NCBI GenBank assembly: GCA_902799015.1
Contig: CADBZI010000010.1
Location: 1-46,653 of the forward strand
Source: an uncultured Lachnospiraceae bacterium
Lineage (GTDB): Bacteria > Bacillota > Clostridia > Lachnospirales > Lachnospiraceae
Length of the DNA stretch: 46,653 bases
Direction of reading: 5' to 3'
Below are positions 32,741 through 40,465 of the stretch, piece after piece. The notes under the pieces were generated by a model. The model had not been told where the DNA came from and did no database searches. It worked only from the letters and a program-made list of their open reading frames with translations. Each line of letters opens with the position of its first letter. The stretch's first letter is position 1. A program made the translations under genes and the position numbers.

Positions 32741-34119
32741 ACAGACTGGTTCCCTTTCTTTCCAAAGGGATCTCTCCGGAAATTAATCAACATGGTGATA
32801 AAGCATGCCAGTCCTCCGACCAGATTGGAAATGGGCTCCGCCAGAAAAACACCGTCTGTCCCCATGCCAAAAACAAGAGGCAGAAGATACGTCAGAGGAA
32901 CTACCAGGATCGCTTTTCGGAAGAGGCTGAAGAATATGGCATGTTTTCGCTTTCCCAGCGCCTTGAACACGGTCTGGCCGCAGTATTGGAAGGACTGAAA
33001 TATAAAGGCTGCAAAGTAAAGACGCATTCCGCGGGTGGCCTCTGTCATCAGGGCCGGATCCGAACTGAAGATCCGGATAAACAGCTCCGGGAATGTCATG
33101 ATCAGTCCCCACACGATCAATGTATAAGGAAACGCAAACGCCATCAATACCTTGATTGCTTTTTTTACATGCGCCCGTTTCCGGGCGCCGTAATTATAGC
33201 TGATGATCGGGGATGCGCCCTCTGTAATCGCCATCACCGGAACGTCAAGGATCGAACGGGCGGAGGATATGATCGTCATGACGGATACGAACAGCGCGCC
33301 GCCGATGTGCATCAATACCTGATTACAGGAAATGGTGACCAGCGTATTCGTGACCTGCATGATAAACGGTGCCGTCCCCAGGCTGATGATATCCCGTGCA
33401 TAGGGCAGGGAGGATGGCGAAGACAGAGAAAATGTCACCGGAAATTCATTTTGACCGTTGAAAAGAAAGCGCATGATAAAAGCCAGTGACAAAAACTGAG
33501 ACAGCACCGTTGCCACGGCAGCTCCCCTGACTCCCATTCCCAGCACAAAGATTAAGACCGGATCCAGAAGCAGATTCGCGACCGCTCCCGCTGCCACCGC
33601 CACCATGCCGGTTGCGGCATACCCCTGGGCAGTAATGTAGGTGCTCATGCCCGTGGAAATCATCAATGGCAAAGTTCCGATCAGATAGATCCGCAGATAG
33701 GACAGGGAAACGGGCAGCATCTTCGCACCGGCGCCGAACAGGAGAAGGATCCTTCCGCCCAGAAGCTGGCCCAGAGCCATAATCAGTATCGCCGTGATGA
33801 TCAGCAGCCGGCATGCTGTATTCATGATCATCCCGGCCTTCTCCTTGTTCTGACGGCCAAGCTCCATGGCAAAAAGCGGCGCGCCTCCCATCCCATACAG
33901 ATTGGTGAAGGCGGCCACGATTGTGATAAAAGGAAAGCAGAGTCCCACCGCGCCAAGCGCGGCAGCGCCCTCGCCGGGAATCCGGCCAATATAGATCCGG
34001 TCAACAATGCTGTAGAGAAGACTTAAAATCTGGGCTGCCAGCATCGGCAGCGCGCATCTTACAATATCCAGTGTGACACGGCCGTCCGAAAAATCGACCT
34101 TCTTACTACTCATCTTCAT
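32737..34119 (-). CDS. MATE-family efflux transporter
   Basis: 460 residues, ATG 34119 (ATG 34113 also possible; the ribosome binding site is poor). Twelve predicted helices with MATE segments: MLAAQILSLLYSIVDRIYIG, NLYGMGGAPLFAMELG, ITAQGYAATGMVAVAAGAVAN, SPIISYNYGARKRAHVKKA and LAEPISNLVGGLACF. It is likely a sodium- or proton-driven exporter of drugs or metabolites. It overlaps nagA by 4 nt and is divergent from the ankyrin gene. It has no C-terminal extension, unlike the MATE protein at 23697. Confidence 0.93.
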   Translation of the reverse strand: MKMSSKKVDFSDGRVTLDIVRCALPMLAAQILSLLYSIVDRIYIGRIPGEGAAALGAVGLCFPFITIVAAFTNLYGMGGAPLFAMELGRQNKEKAGMIMNTACRLLIITAILIMALGQLLGGRILLLFGAGAKMLPVSLSYLRIYLIGTLPLMISTGMSTYITAQGYAATGMVAVAAGAVANLLLDPVLIFVLGMGVRGAAVATVLSQFLSLAFIMRFLFNGQNEFPVTFSLSSPSSLPYARDIISLGTAPFIMQVTNTLVTISCNQVLMHIGGALFVSVMTIISSARSILDVPVMAITEGASPIISYNYGARKRAHVKKAIKVLMAFAFPYTLIVWGLIMTFPELFIRIFSSDPALMTEATRGMRLYFAAFIFQSFQYCGQTVFKALGKRKHAIFFSLFRKAILVVPLTYLLPLVFGMGTDGVFLAEPISNLVGGLACFITMLINFRRDPFGKKGNQSV

Positions 34120-34301
34120 TCATCATCCGAATCATGCGCCGCTCCTGCTTAAGCCTGTCGTCTGACGTATGATTTTTCCCCTTTTGAAGCAGGTCTGATA
34201 CCCTCCCAGTATAGTACAATTCTTTGTGTTATACTATATTCGATCCGAAGCGCAAGGCGTGATGATCTTCGGACTAAACGGTGAAAGAAGGGGTTTTGTG
34301 T

Positions 34302-34796
34302 ATGCGTAATCGATCCCGCAATTCGTCCGGCATTCTGTCCCGCAATCCATCAAGATCGGAAGAGCTTGCCTTCCGGAAGGCTGTATTTGACCTTTTGAAG
34401 GATCTGGAGACCGAATCCGGGGCAAGCCCGGACGCCACCGCTTCCATGGACATCCGAGCGGCCAGAGCGGTCGTCTCCATGCTTTTTGAAACGTTCTTTT
34501 CCCAGGAGCGCCGCGACAGAATAGAACAGAGCGGCACCAACCCGCTGGTCGAAGCCGCTCGTTTTGATAATCTTCCTGTAATGGAATATATTCTGGACAG
34601 AAATCTGATCGATATCAATCAGACCAGTGCCGGATATACGCCTCTCATGAAGGCGGTGCTGGCAAACTGTGAATCTGCCGCCCGCCTTCTGATCTCACGC
34701 GGCGCGGATACCGGCATGCGCTCTCCTTCCGGAAAGACTGCGTCTGACTATGCCGCGGCACACGGAAACGAACAGATCAAAGCACTGTTCTCCTGA
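34302..34796 (+). CDS. Small ankyrin-repeat protein
   Basis: 164 residues from ATG 34302, with AAGGGG about 10 nt upstream; a GTG at 34281 has no site. The N-terminal half is helical and charged and unrecognised. The C-terminal half holds two to three ankyrin repeats: GTNPLVEAARFDNLPVMEYI, AGYTPLMKAVLANCESAARL and SGKTASDYAAAHGNEQIKAL. It probably binds a protein partner in the cytoplasm. Its stop is immediately followed (no spacer) by the stop of the convergent PPOX gene. The 34120-34301 region upstream has an A/T-rich part with ATAGTA...TACTAT arms (34210-34237) that probably contains the divergent promoters. Confidence 0.82.
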   Translation: MRNRSRNSSGILSRNPSRSEELAFRKAVFDLLKDLETESGASPDATASMDIRAARAVVSMLFETFFSQERRDRIEQSGTNPLVEAARFDNLPVMEYILDRNLIDINQTSAGYTPLMKAVLANCESAARLLISRGADTGMRSPSGKTASDYAAAHGNEQIKALFS

Positions 34797-35249
34797 TCAG
34801 AATGTAATGGTCTCCGGCTCTTCCGTGAAGGAGCAGAAAGTCGCTGTCGCATCCTTGAGCCAGTACATCTGCATGCTGTCGTCATCCGCGCTGTACATTG
34901 CCTTCAGACTTGGCATCTTTTCCAGCATCTTTACCTTGATGTCATGATTGTCGTCGGCAACAAGCTCTGCCGAGATGCGGATCCAGGTTCCGTTGTTCAT
35001 GCAGGCACAGATCTCCGCGAAGGGATTCTCGCTGAGCTGCTTCACAACATCCTTCCCGGTTCCGGTCTGGATGTACAGCTTACCCTCATCAAGAAGGATT
35101 GTCCCGAACGGACGGACACGCGGCTTCGTCCCATCCACAGTCGCAAGGTAATAGGTCACTGCATCATTCAGATAATAGTAGACCTTGTCAATTCCTTGCG
35201 CTTCCTGCCTTTTCTGCACCTCACGAATGCTGACTCTCTTCACTTCCAT
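34797..35249 (-). CDS. Pyridoxamine 5'-phosphate oxidase-family protein
   Basis: 150 residues from ATG 35249 (AAAGGAG about 10 nt upstream); ATG 35279 is an alternative. PPOX split barrel: VYYYLNDAVTYYLATVDGTKPRVRPFGTI, KLYIQTGTGKDVVKQLSENPFAEICA, and a C-terminal YWLKDATATFCSF. This matches the small FMN-binding general-stress-like group. It is distinct in sequence from the NimA-like protein at 25517. The gene is convergent with the ankyrin gene with zero spacing. Confidence 0.88.
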   Translation of the reverse strand: MEVKRVSIREVQKRQEAQGIDKVYYYLNDAVTYYLATVDGTKPRVRPFGTILLDEGKLYIQTGTGKDVVKQLSENPFAEICACMNNGTWIRISAELVADDNHDIKVKMLEKMPSLKAMYSADDDSMQMYWLKDATATFCSFTEEPETITF

Positions 35250-35319
35250 TGTTTGATTTCTCCTTTCTGTCTCCATCAATCCTTTATCTCCTTATCTCCA
35301 TGATTTTTGCTGAATGCTT

Positions 35320-35346
35320 CTAACCCCCACCCATTCGCTGGGTTAG
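35320..35346. repeat. Inverted repeat upstream of the PPOX gene
   Basis: CTAACCC (35320-35326) and GGGTTAG (35340-35346) around a 13-nt loop. It lies just beyond the tRNA-Val terminator and upstream of the PPOX gene; its role is unknown. Confidence 0.4.
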
Positions 35347-35355
35347 AATGAATGT

Positions 35356-35404
35356 AAAAAACGGCGGAAAGCCTGATTATTCAAGAAAATCACACTTTCC
35401 GCCG
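35356..35404 (-). terminator. Rho-independent terminator after tRNA-Val
   Basis: CGGCGGAAAG (35362-35371) and CTTTCCGCCG (35395-35404) form a perfect 10-bp stem with a 23-nt loop. On the minus strand it is followed by TTTTTT (35356-35361). It begins 4 nt after the tRNA 3' end. Confidence 0.92.
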
Positions 35405-35407
35405 CTA

Positions 35408-35481
35408 TGGAACCGATGGGGCTCGAACCCATGACCTCTCGCGTGTGAGGCGAACGCTCATCCCAGCTGAGCTACGATTCC
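35408..35481 (-). tRNA. tRNA-Val (anticodon CAC)
   Basis: The minus strand folds as a complete cloverleaf: acceptor GGAATCG/CGGTTCC, D arm GCTC..GAGC, anticodon stem TTCGC/GCGAG with loop CTCACAC (anticodon CAC), T arm ATGGG TTCGAGC CCCAT, discriminator A. CCA is not encoded. It decodes GUG. Confidence 0.95.
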
Positions 35482-35511
35482 TTATATGTAACAGAGGCTT
35501 TGCGCACTCTG

Positions 35512-35543
35512 AAAAGAAAACCCGCCATCGTCTTGATGACGGG
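35512..35543 (-). terminator. Terminator between tRNA-Glu and tRNA-Val
   Basis: On the minus strand CCCGTCATC-AAGA-CGATGGCGGG forms a 9-10 bp stem with one G-U pair (35521-35543), followed by TTTTCTTTT (35512-35520). It lies 2 nt after tRNA-Glu and about 30 nt before tRNA-Val. Confidence 0.85.
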
Positions 35544-35545
35544 AA

Positions 35546-35617
35546 TAGTTCCTAGGAGAGTCGAACTCCTGTTTCCGCCGTGAGAGGGCGGCGTCTTAAC
35601 CACTTGACCAAGGAACC
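35546..35617 (-). tRNA. tRNA-Glu (anticodon CTC)
   Basis: Cloverleaf on the minus strand: acceptor GGTTCCT/AGGAACT with a G-U end pair, D arm with GGTCAAGTGGTTAAGAC, anticodon stem GCCGC/CGGCG region with loop CCTCTCA (anticodon CTC), T arm with TTCGACT, discriminator A. CCA is not encoded. It decodes GAG. Confidence 0.93.
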
Positions 35618-35636
35618 ATGTTTCTGAAGCCTCCTA

Positions 35637-35665
35637 AACATATCACAGGTCTATGGAAAATGCAA
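35637..35665 (-). promoter_or_regulatory. Promoter of the tRNA genes
   Basis: On the minus strand TTGCAT (35660-35665), 17 nt, TATGTT (35637-35642), about 20 nt upstream of tRNA-Glu. Confidence 0.5.
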
Positions 35666-35674
35666 CTACTTTTT

Positions 35675-36001
35675 TCAAATCCAGGGAGTATCCCACTGAA
35701 ACCGTTTCATATCGACATGTCCATCAATGAATTCGACCCCATCCGCCTCCAGAAGCTCCACCTGCCGGTTCGCACCTCCGAATGCAAATGCGCTGGATAC
35801 ACAGCCGTCTTTTGTCACAACCCGATAGCAGGGGATCCCCTCCTCATCCGGATTCACATGAAGTGCATAGCCGACCACGCGCGACCATCTTCTGTTTCCT
35901 GCCAGCGCGGCAACCTGCCCGTAACTGGCAACCTTGCCCCGGGGGATCCGGCGCACAACTTCATAGATCCTTTCAAAGCTGTTCTTCGGCTGCTGAGTCA
36001 T
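35675..36001 (-). CDS. MGMT-fold protein (alkyltransferase-like), PCYR active-site motif
   Basis: 108 residues from ATG 36001, with GGAGG 8 nt upstream; ATGs at 36016 and 36031 are in frame, and the leader repeats the element GAACATGC-ATG twice. The protein is the C-terminal domain of O6-alkylguanine-DNA alkyltransferases: helix-turn-helix IPRGKVASYGQVAALAGN with the arginine finger region RRWSRVVGYAL, then IPCYRVVTKDGCVS. The reactive cysteine of the usual PCHRV is kept, but the histidine that activates it is tyrosine. It could be a true methyltransferase, a weak one, or a damage-recognition protein like ATL. It lies 33 nt after hflX on the same strand. Confidence 0.85.
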   Translation of the reverse strand: MTQQPKNSFERIYEVVRRIPRGKVASYGQVAALAGNRRWSRVVGYALHVNPDEEGIPCYRVVTKDGCVSSAFAFGGANRQVELLEADGVEFIDGHVDMKRFQWDTPWI

Positions 36002-36034
36002 AGCATGTTCCTCCATCGCATGTTCCCCCATCCT

Positions 36035-37369
36035 CTAAGCAATTACATATTTCCTGTACCTGCGCAGCAGATCCATGTCCATTCTCGCCGTCAGCTTTAC
36101 CCCATCCGGCGTATATTCCTGCTCAAGAACCACTGCGCTGGTGTGCAGTACCGGGACAGGGGACATCTCTTCGTATGGAATCAGTACAGTCACCTGTATC
36201 GTTTCGCCATTCAGCTTCTCTTCTATCAGACGAATCAGTTCGTCTATTCCGGCTCCATGCGCAGCGGACAGAAAGATCTTGCCGGATTGTGCCTGTATCG
36301 TTCCCGACAGATCTTCCTGCGTCAGATCCGCCTTATTCATCACCTGAATTCTCGGGATGCTGCCGGCCCCCAGTTCCTGCAGAGTCCGGCCGGTCACCTC
36401 CATCTGCGCGATGTGCTCCGGATCAGAGGCATCCACGACCTCCAGGATCAGATCTGCATGCAGCGCTTCCTCCAATGTAGAATGAAACGCTTCCACCAGG
36501 GAAGTCGGAAGATCACTGATGAATCCTACCGTATCAGACAGAAGAAACGGCTGCGCACCTTCCGGTTCGATCCGTCGGATCGCGGTGTCCAGCGTCGCAA
36601 ATACCATATCCTTCACAAACACGTGGCGATCCTTCTCCGGTTCATTTGCTTCCATGAAAGCGGATCCGTAAGTTTCTTTCGCGCAATGATCGATCAGCGC
36701 ATTCATCAGTGTGGACTTTCCCGCATTGGTATAGCCGACCATGGATACCAGCGGAAGACGGCTCTGCCGGCGCATTTTCCTCTGTGTCTCCCGGCTTTGC
36801 GAGATCTTCTTCAGCTCTTTCCTAAGCACGGACATCCGCCGTTCGATGTGTCTTCTGTCGAGCTCGATCTGCATCTCGCCGGATCCCTTATTGGAAAGCG
36901 CTCCGCTTCCGCCGCCCTGCCTGGACAGATTGCGGCGCATTCCGATCAGCCTTGGGAGGATATACTGAAGTCTCGCATATTCCACCTGTATCCGCGCTTC
37001 CCTGGAAGACGCATGCTCCGAAAAGATCTGCAGGATCAGGGCAGTCCGGTCCAGAACCTCAACATCAAGAAGCTTCGTCAGGTTCGCAATCTGTGCCGGC
37101 GTCAGGTTATTGTTGAATATGACCAGATCCGTTTCCTCGGCGTCCGCAAGCATCCGGATCTCCTCCACCTTACCGGGGCCGGCGCAGGTCGCCCTGTCTG
37201 TCCATGGAAGGTGCTGTGTCACGCTTCTTGCTGGCTCGATTCCGCAGGATCTGGCGAGTGCATCCAGTTCTTCCATACTGACTGAAAAGTCATGCTCATT
37301 TCCGGTGCAGATTCCAACCAGCAATGCTCTTTTTTCTTCCGACTGCAGCGGATTCTCTGTGGTACTCAT
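36035..37369 (-). CDS. hflX: Ribosome-associated GTPase HflX
   Basis: 444 residues, ATG 37369 (no strong ribosome binding site). N-terminal HflX domain (ATCAGPGKVEEIRMLADAEE, VIFNNNLTPAQIANL, RTALILQIFSEHASSREARIQVE), the glycine-rich linker RNLSRQGGGSGALSNKGSGE, a coiled coil, and the G domain with P-loop GYTNAGKST, the switch region and G3 LLSDTVGFI, and G4 NKAD. HflX splits stalled or hibernating 70S ribosomes and is linked to heat stress and antibiotic tolerance. It is followed closely by the MGMT-like gene. The upstream region 37370-37491 is A/T-rich with no certain promoter. Confidence 0.95.
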   Translation of the reverse strand: MSTTENPLQSEEKRALLVGICTGNEHDFSVSMEELDALARSCGIEPARSVTQHLPWTDRATCAGPGKVEEIRMLADAEETDLVIFNNNLTPAQIANLTKLLDVEVLDRTALILQIFSEHASSREARIQVEYARLQYILPRLIGMRRNLSRQGGGSGALSNKGSGEMQIELDRRHIERRMSVLRKELKKISQSRETQRKMRRQSRLPLVSMVGYTNAGKSTLMNALIDHCAKETYGSAFMEANEPEKDRHVFVKDMVFATLDTAIRRIEPEGAQPFLLSDTVGFISDLPTSLVEAFHSTLEEALHADLILEVVDASDPEHIAQMEVTGRTLQELGAGSIPRIQVMNKADLTQEDLSGTIQAQSGKIFLSAAHGAGIDELIRLIEEKLNGETIQVTVLIPYEEMSPVPVLHTSAVVLEQEYTPDGVKLTARMDMDLLRRYRKYVIA

Positions 37370-37491
37370 TCTTTACAAATTCTTCTCTCTTGCTGTGATA
37401 ATGTTATTCTTACTATTATGATGATCGTTATAATCCTTATGATTATGTTCCTTATTATAAAGAAAAAAACTGTAAAAGGAAATTTTTCAGC

Positions 37492-37531
37492 AAAAAACTG
37501 AGGCAAAGCGGTTCATCCGCCTGTACCTCAG
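37492..37531 (-). terminator. Rho-independent terminator of the transketolase operon
   Basis: On the minus strand CTGAGG...CCTCAG arms (37498-37503 and 37526-37531) with an inner GCGG/CCGC stem, followed by TTTTTT (37492-37497). It is placed 78 nt after the transketolase stop and ahead of hflX. Confidence 0.88.
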
Positions 37532-37609
37532 CTTCCTATTGATATCAGTCATTCTCCTGCACCCGGACTGTCTGGCTCGCTGACGCCCGGGCTGGCGCAG
37601 GGCTGTTTC

Positions 37610-38542
37610 TTACGCGAGAAACTCTTTGGCAGTCTTCGCGATCCCCTCGCCGTTCATTCCATAATAGTCGAATACTTCCTTCGATGTTCCGGTGATGACG
37701 TGGCTGTCCGGAAGCGCGATGTTCTTGACCTTTCTGGGGCAGTGTTCTCCGACCACCTGGCTCACCATGGAACCAAGACCTCCGAACGGAGAGTGCTCTT
37801 CCACCGTAAGAACAACCTTTGCCTGCTGCGCGTAACGAATCACGGATTCCTTGTCCAGTGGCTTAACACAGTACATATCGAGAACCGTCGCACTGATGCC
37901 TTCCTTCTCCAGAATGTTCGCCGCGTCCAGAGCCGGGCGGACCATCTCGCCCGCCGCCACGAGCAGCACATCCTTGCCCTCTTTCAGAACGGTTGCCTTA
38001 TCCATCTCAAACGGGCAGTTATCTTCCGTGTAGACATCCTCGACCGGGTTCCTGCCGATGCGGATATAAGCCGGCTTCTCATCCTGAAGGAGCGCTTCCG
38101 TCAGCTTTCTGGTCTGATGCCGGTCGCTCGGAAGGTATACACGCATATTCGGGACTGCAGCCATGCTGGCGATATCCTGCGCAGAGTGGTGGCTCATCCC
38201 GAGGGCTCCGTAGCTGATGCCGCCGGAGATGCCGATAAGCTTGACGTTCGTGTTCGAATACGCGACATCAACCTTGGCCTGCTCAAAGCTTCTGGTCGAA
38301 AGGAACGATGCGGGAGATGCCGCAAACGGCTTCTTTCCTGCCTTAGCCAGACCGGCGGAAATACCGACAAGATCCTGCTCCGCAATACCGACTTCCACAG
38401 ACTGCTCCGGATAGGCGTCGAAGAAAGCAGCCAGGGATGCGCTTCCTCTCGAATCGCTGCACAGTACAACGATATCCTTGTCGTCCTTTGCCTTCTCCAT
38501 CAGAACTTCACAGATAACCTTTCTGTTCGGAATCTTATTCAT
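37610..38542 (-). CDS. Transketolase, C-terminal (pyrimidine-binding) subunit
   Basis: 310 residues, ATG 38542 with GGAGG 9 nt upstream, overlapping the end of the N-terminal subunit gene by 8 nt. It has the transketolase PYR and C-terminal domains: glutamate in VEVGIAEQDLVGISAGLA, FLSTRSFEQAKVD, GISGGISYGALGMSHHSAQD, MRVYLPSDRHQTRKL and the transketolase-C part VLTVEEHSPFGGLGSMVS. It needs the upstream subunit for activity. Split transketolases of this form serve the general pentose phosphate pathway in some Clostridia but also dedicated sugar routes, such as apulose-4-phosphate transketolase AptA/AptB. The position beside a sugar locus and a DeoR gene favours a dedicated role. Confidence 0.93.
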   Translation of the reverse strand: MNKIPNRKVICEVLMEKAKDDKDIVVLCSDSRGSASLAAFFDAYPEQSVEVGIAEQDLVGISAGLAKAGKKPFAASPASFLSTRSFEQAKVDVAYSNTNVKLIGISGGISYGALGMSHHSAQDIASMAAVPNMRVYLPSDRHQTRKLTEALLQDEKPAYIRIGRNPVEDVYTEDNCPFEMDKATVLKEGKDVLLVAAGEMVRPALDAANILEKEGISATVLDMYCVKPLDKESVIRYAQQAKVVLTVEEHSPFGGLGSMVSQVVGEHCPRKVKNIALPDSHVITGTSKEVFDYYGMNGEGIAKTAKEFLA

Positions 38543-39368
38543 TGATCGCGGCCTCCTTTCCTGCTTCCAGATCCTTCATGATCTGCTCATACTCTTCCTG
38601 GTTCGGCAGATGATGATGCCATCCCGCCTTGTTCTCCATGATCGGTGATCCCTTACCCTTGACGGTATCGGCAATAATCACGGTCGGATCGCCCTTGTGT
38701 GCGCGCGCCTTCGCGAATGCGTCCTCCAGGGCATCAAAGTCATTACCATCACACTTGATGACGTTCCATCCAAACGCTGCCCATCTCTGTGCCTGGTCGT
38801 CCTGCTTCATGACGTCCTCGGTATTGCCGGAGATCTGAAGGTGGTTGCGGTCCACAATCGCGCAGAGATTATCCAGATTGTAATTGTGTCCGGACATCGC
38901 GCCTTCCCAGACGCTTCCTTCTGCCAGCTCACCGTCTCCCATCAGGACATAAACTCTGCTCGGGCGCTTGTCCATCTTCGCCGCGATAGCCAGGCCGACC
39001 GCAACCGGAAGTCCGTGTCCAAGTGATCCGGAATTCATCTCCACGCCGGGAATCACATTGTTCGGATGTCCGATGAACTCGCTTCCAAAATGAGAGAATC
39101 TTGCGATCGCATCTTCCAGGTCATAGAAGCCCTTATGTCCAAGAATCGTGTAGAAGCTCTCAACCGCGTGTCCCTTGCTCAGAATAAAGTAGTCACGGTT
39201 AGGATCATTCTGGTTTTCCGGAGAGATATTCATCTCCTTGAGATAGAGCTGCATCAGGATCTCCATCTCGCTCATGTCGCCGCCGATGTGTCCGCCGCCG
39301 CCGCTCATGATCATCCTGACCGTATCCATACGGTAATCATAACTCAGCACTTTCATTTCTTTGTCCAT
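38535..39368 (-). CDS. Transketolase, N-terminal (thiamine diphosphate-binding) subunit
   Basis: 277 residues from ATG 39368, with GGAGGAG upstream; a longer reading from 39455 would span the promoter. ThDP-binding features: RMIMSGGGGHIGGDMSEMEILMQLY, DYFILSKGHAVESFY, GVEMNSGSLGHGLPVAVGLA, the GDG...N motif MGDGELAEGSVWEGAM to IVDRNHLQISG, and TVKGKGSPIMENKAGWHH. It transfers two-carbon ketol units between sugar phosphates with its partner subunit. The pair is transcribed from a good promoter overlapped by an inverted repeat and facing the DeoR gene. Confidence 0.94.
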   Translation of the reverse strand: MDKEMKVLSYDYRMDTVRMIMSGGGGHIGGDMSEMEILMQLYLKEMNISPENQNDPNRDYFILSKGHAVESFYTILGHKGFYDLEDAIARFSHFGSEFIGHPNNVIPGVEMNSGSLGHGLPVAVGLAIAAKMDKRPSRVYVLMGDGELAEGSVWEGAMSGHNYNLDNLCAIVDRNHLQISGNTEDVMKQDDQAQRWAAFGWNVIKCDGNDFDALEDAFAKARAHKGDPTVIIADTVKGKGSPIMENKAGWHHHLPNQEEYEQIMKDLEAGKEAAINE

Positions 39369-39450
39369 TCTTTGTCTCCTCCGTTCCTTCTGAAACCTGA
39401 ATGCTGCTTTTTTGAAAATGTTCTGTTTGACATATATCTTTGTTTTGTTA

Positions 39451-39477
39451 AGCACATATTAGCACCATGTATGTGCT
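39451..39477. promoter_or_regulatory. Inverted repeat overlapping the transketolase promoter
   Basis: AGCACATA (39451-39458) and TATGTGCT (39470-39477), perfect 8-bp arms around 11 nt. The left arm covers part of the -10, and the right arm lies in the spacer next to the -35. It is a probable operator, for the adjacent DeoR protein or for the LacI protein of the sugar locus. Confidence 0.5.
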
Positions 39478-39484
39478 TTGTCAA
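39456..39484 (-). promoter_or_regulatory. Promoter of the split transketolase operon
   Basis: On the minus strand a perfect TTGACA (39479-39484), 17 nt, TAATAT (39456-39461), about 90 nt upstream of ATG 39368. AAAATGTTCT occurs as direct copies at 39415-39424 (leader) and 39489-39498 (just upstream of the -35); the second is part of GTTCT-TTTT-AGAAC (39494-39507). DeoR-family operators are often such spaced repeats. Confidence 0.75.
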
Positions 39485-39522
39485 CACCAAAATGTTCTTT
39501 TTAGAACTTTTTGCAGATCTAT

Positions 39523-39551
39523 TTGTCTTGTTCCGCACAATCTGATATACT
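39523..39551 (+). promoter_or_regulatory. Promoter of the DeoR regulator
   Basis: TTGTCT (39523-39528), 17 nt, TATACT (39546-39551). The leader to the ATG at 39688 is about 130 nt and holds no recognised element. Confidence 0.55.
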
Positions 39552-39687
39552 GATCATGTCCGGTGAGCACGAGTGCTGCGAAGCGCAGGAGCGATCCGGC
39601 ATCATCCTATGTAACATTAACCCCCGAAGCTGGGCTAATCTGATTGCTGTATATTCCTCTGTGCAGCATCTGTGCAGGATCAAATTC

Positions 39688-40446
39688 ATGAAAAAGAAAA
39701 AACATTCACAGATCATCGAACTGCTGGAAAATAAAAACGTTATGTCCATCCGGGAACTGGCCGAGCAGCTGAACTGTACCGAGATGACAGTCCGCCGCAA
39801 CCTGGATGAACTTCAGGAGATGAACTTTGTCAAGAGAGAGCGTGGTTTCGCCACTCTTCTGAGCCTGGCAAAGCCGACGGAATATCTGGAACAGTCCGCA
39901 GAACACGCCGCTGAAAAAAAAGCCATCGCACAGGCTGCGATGAGATATATCAAAGAAGGGGATGTCATCTGTCTGGATTCCGGAACCACAACACAGCAGC
40001 TGGTTCTTGCATTTCCGAAGGATCTTTCTCTCTCTCTGATTACGACCAGCCTCGAAGCTGCTGTCGCTCTGGCTGAGCACAAGAATGTCCAGGTCATGCT
40101 TCCCGGAGGCCAGATGCATCACAGGAACCGCTCCATCCTGATCGAAAACCCGGAAGAAATGAAACGGTTTTGTTCAGATGTCGCCTTCCTTTCCTGCCGT
40201 TCTCTCAGGATTCCGGGCGGCGCATTTGAGCATTCACAGGCATTGACAGCAACAAAAAAGGCTCTTGCCTCTATCGCGGCAAAGCGCATTCTTCTGCTCG
40301 ATCATTCCAAATGGGGCGTATCGTCCCTGTGCAGTTCGATCCGTCTGGAAGATATCGATGTCATTATCACCGATACCGCGGCGCCCTCAGACTCGGTTGA
40401 AGAAGCCCGGGCACGCGGTATCGAGGTTGTACTGGCTGCCCCTTAA
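39688..40446 (+). CDS. DeoR-family sugar-responsive repressor
   Basis: 252 residues from ATG 39688 (AGGA about 8 nt upstream), where the DeoR helix-turn-helix begins: KKKHSQIIELLENKNVMSIRELAEQLNCTEMTVRRNLDEL. The C-terminal sensor domain has the phospho-sugar binding pattern (GDVICLDSGTTTQQLVLAF, LSLITTSLEAAVALAEHKNVQVMLPGG, LTATKKALASIAAKRILLLDHSKWG). Such proteins respond to sugar phosphates. Divergence from the transketolase genes and repeats around their promoter suggest it controls them. The 3' end converges on the FGGY kinase gene with a 19-nt gap and no clear terminator. Confidence 0.92.
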   Translation: MKKKKHSQIIELLENKNVMSIRELAEQLNCTEMTVRRNLDELQEMNFVKRERGFATLLSLAKPTEYLEQSAEHAAEKKAIAQAAMRYIKEGDVICLDSGTTTQQLVLAFPKDLSLSLITTSLEAAVALAEHKNVQVMLPGGQMHHRNRSILIENPEEMKRFCSDVAFLSCRSLRIPGGAFEHSQALTATKKALASIAAKRILLLDHSKWGVSSLCSSIRLEDIDVIITDTAAPSDSVEEARARGIEVVLAAP

Positions 40447-40465
40447 TTCCGGGGTTCCGGCTGCC

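Noticed and set aside
35408-35617. tRNA genes as an integration site of a mobile element
   Set aside because: No repeated tRNA 3' end, integrase or composition change next to them.
35618-37285. 555-codon open frame antisense to hflX and the MGMT-like gene, running through a tRNA promoter
   Set aside because: Spans two confident genes on the other strand, with the His/Arg/Gln-rich composition typical of antisense reading and no domain signature.
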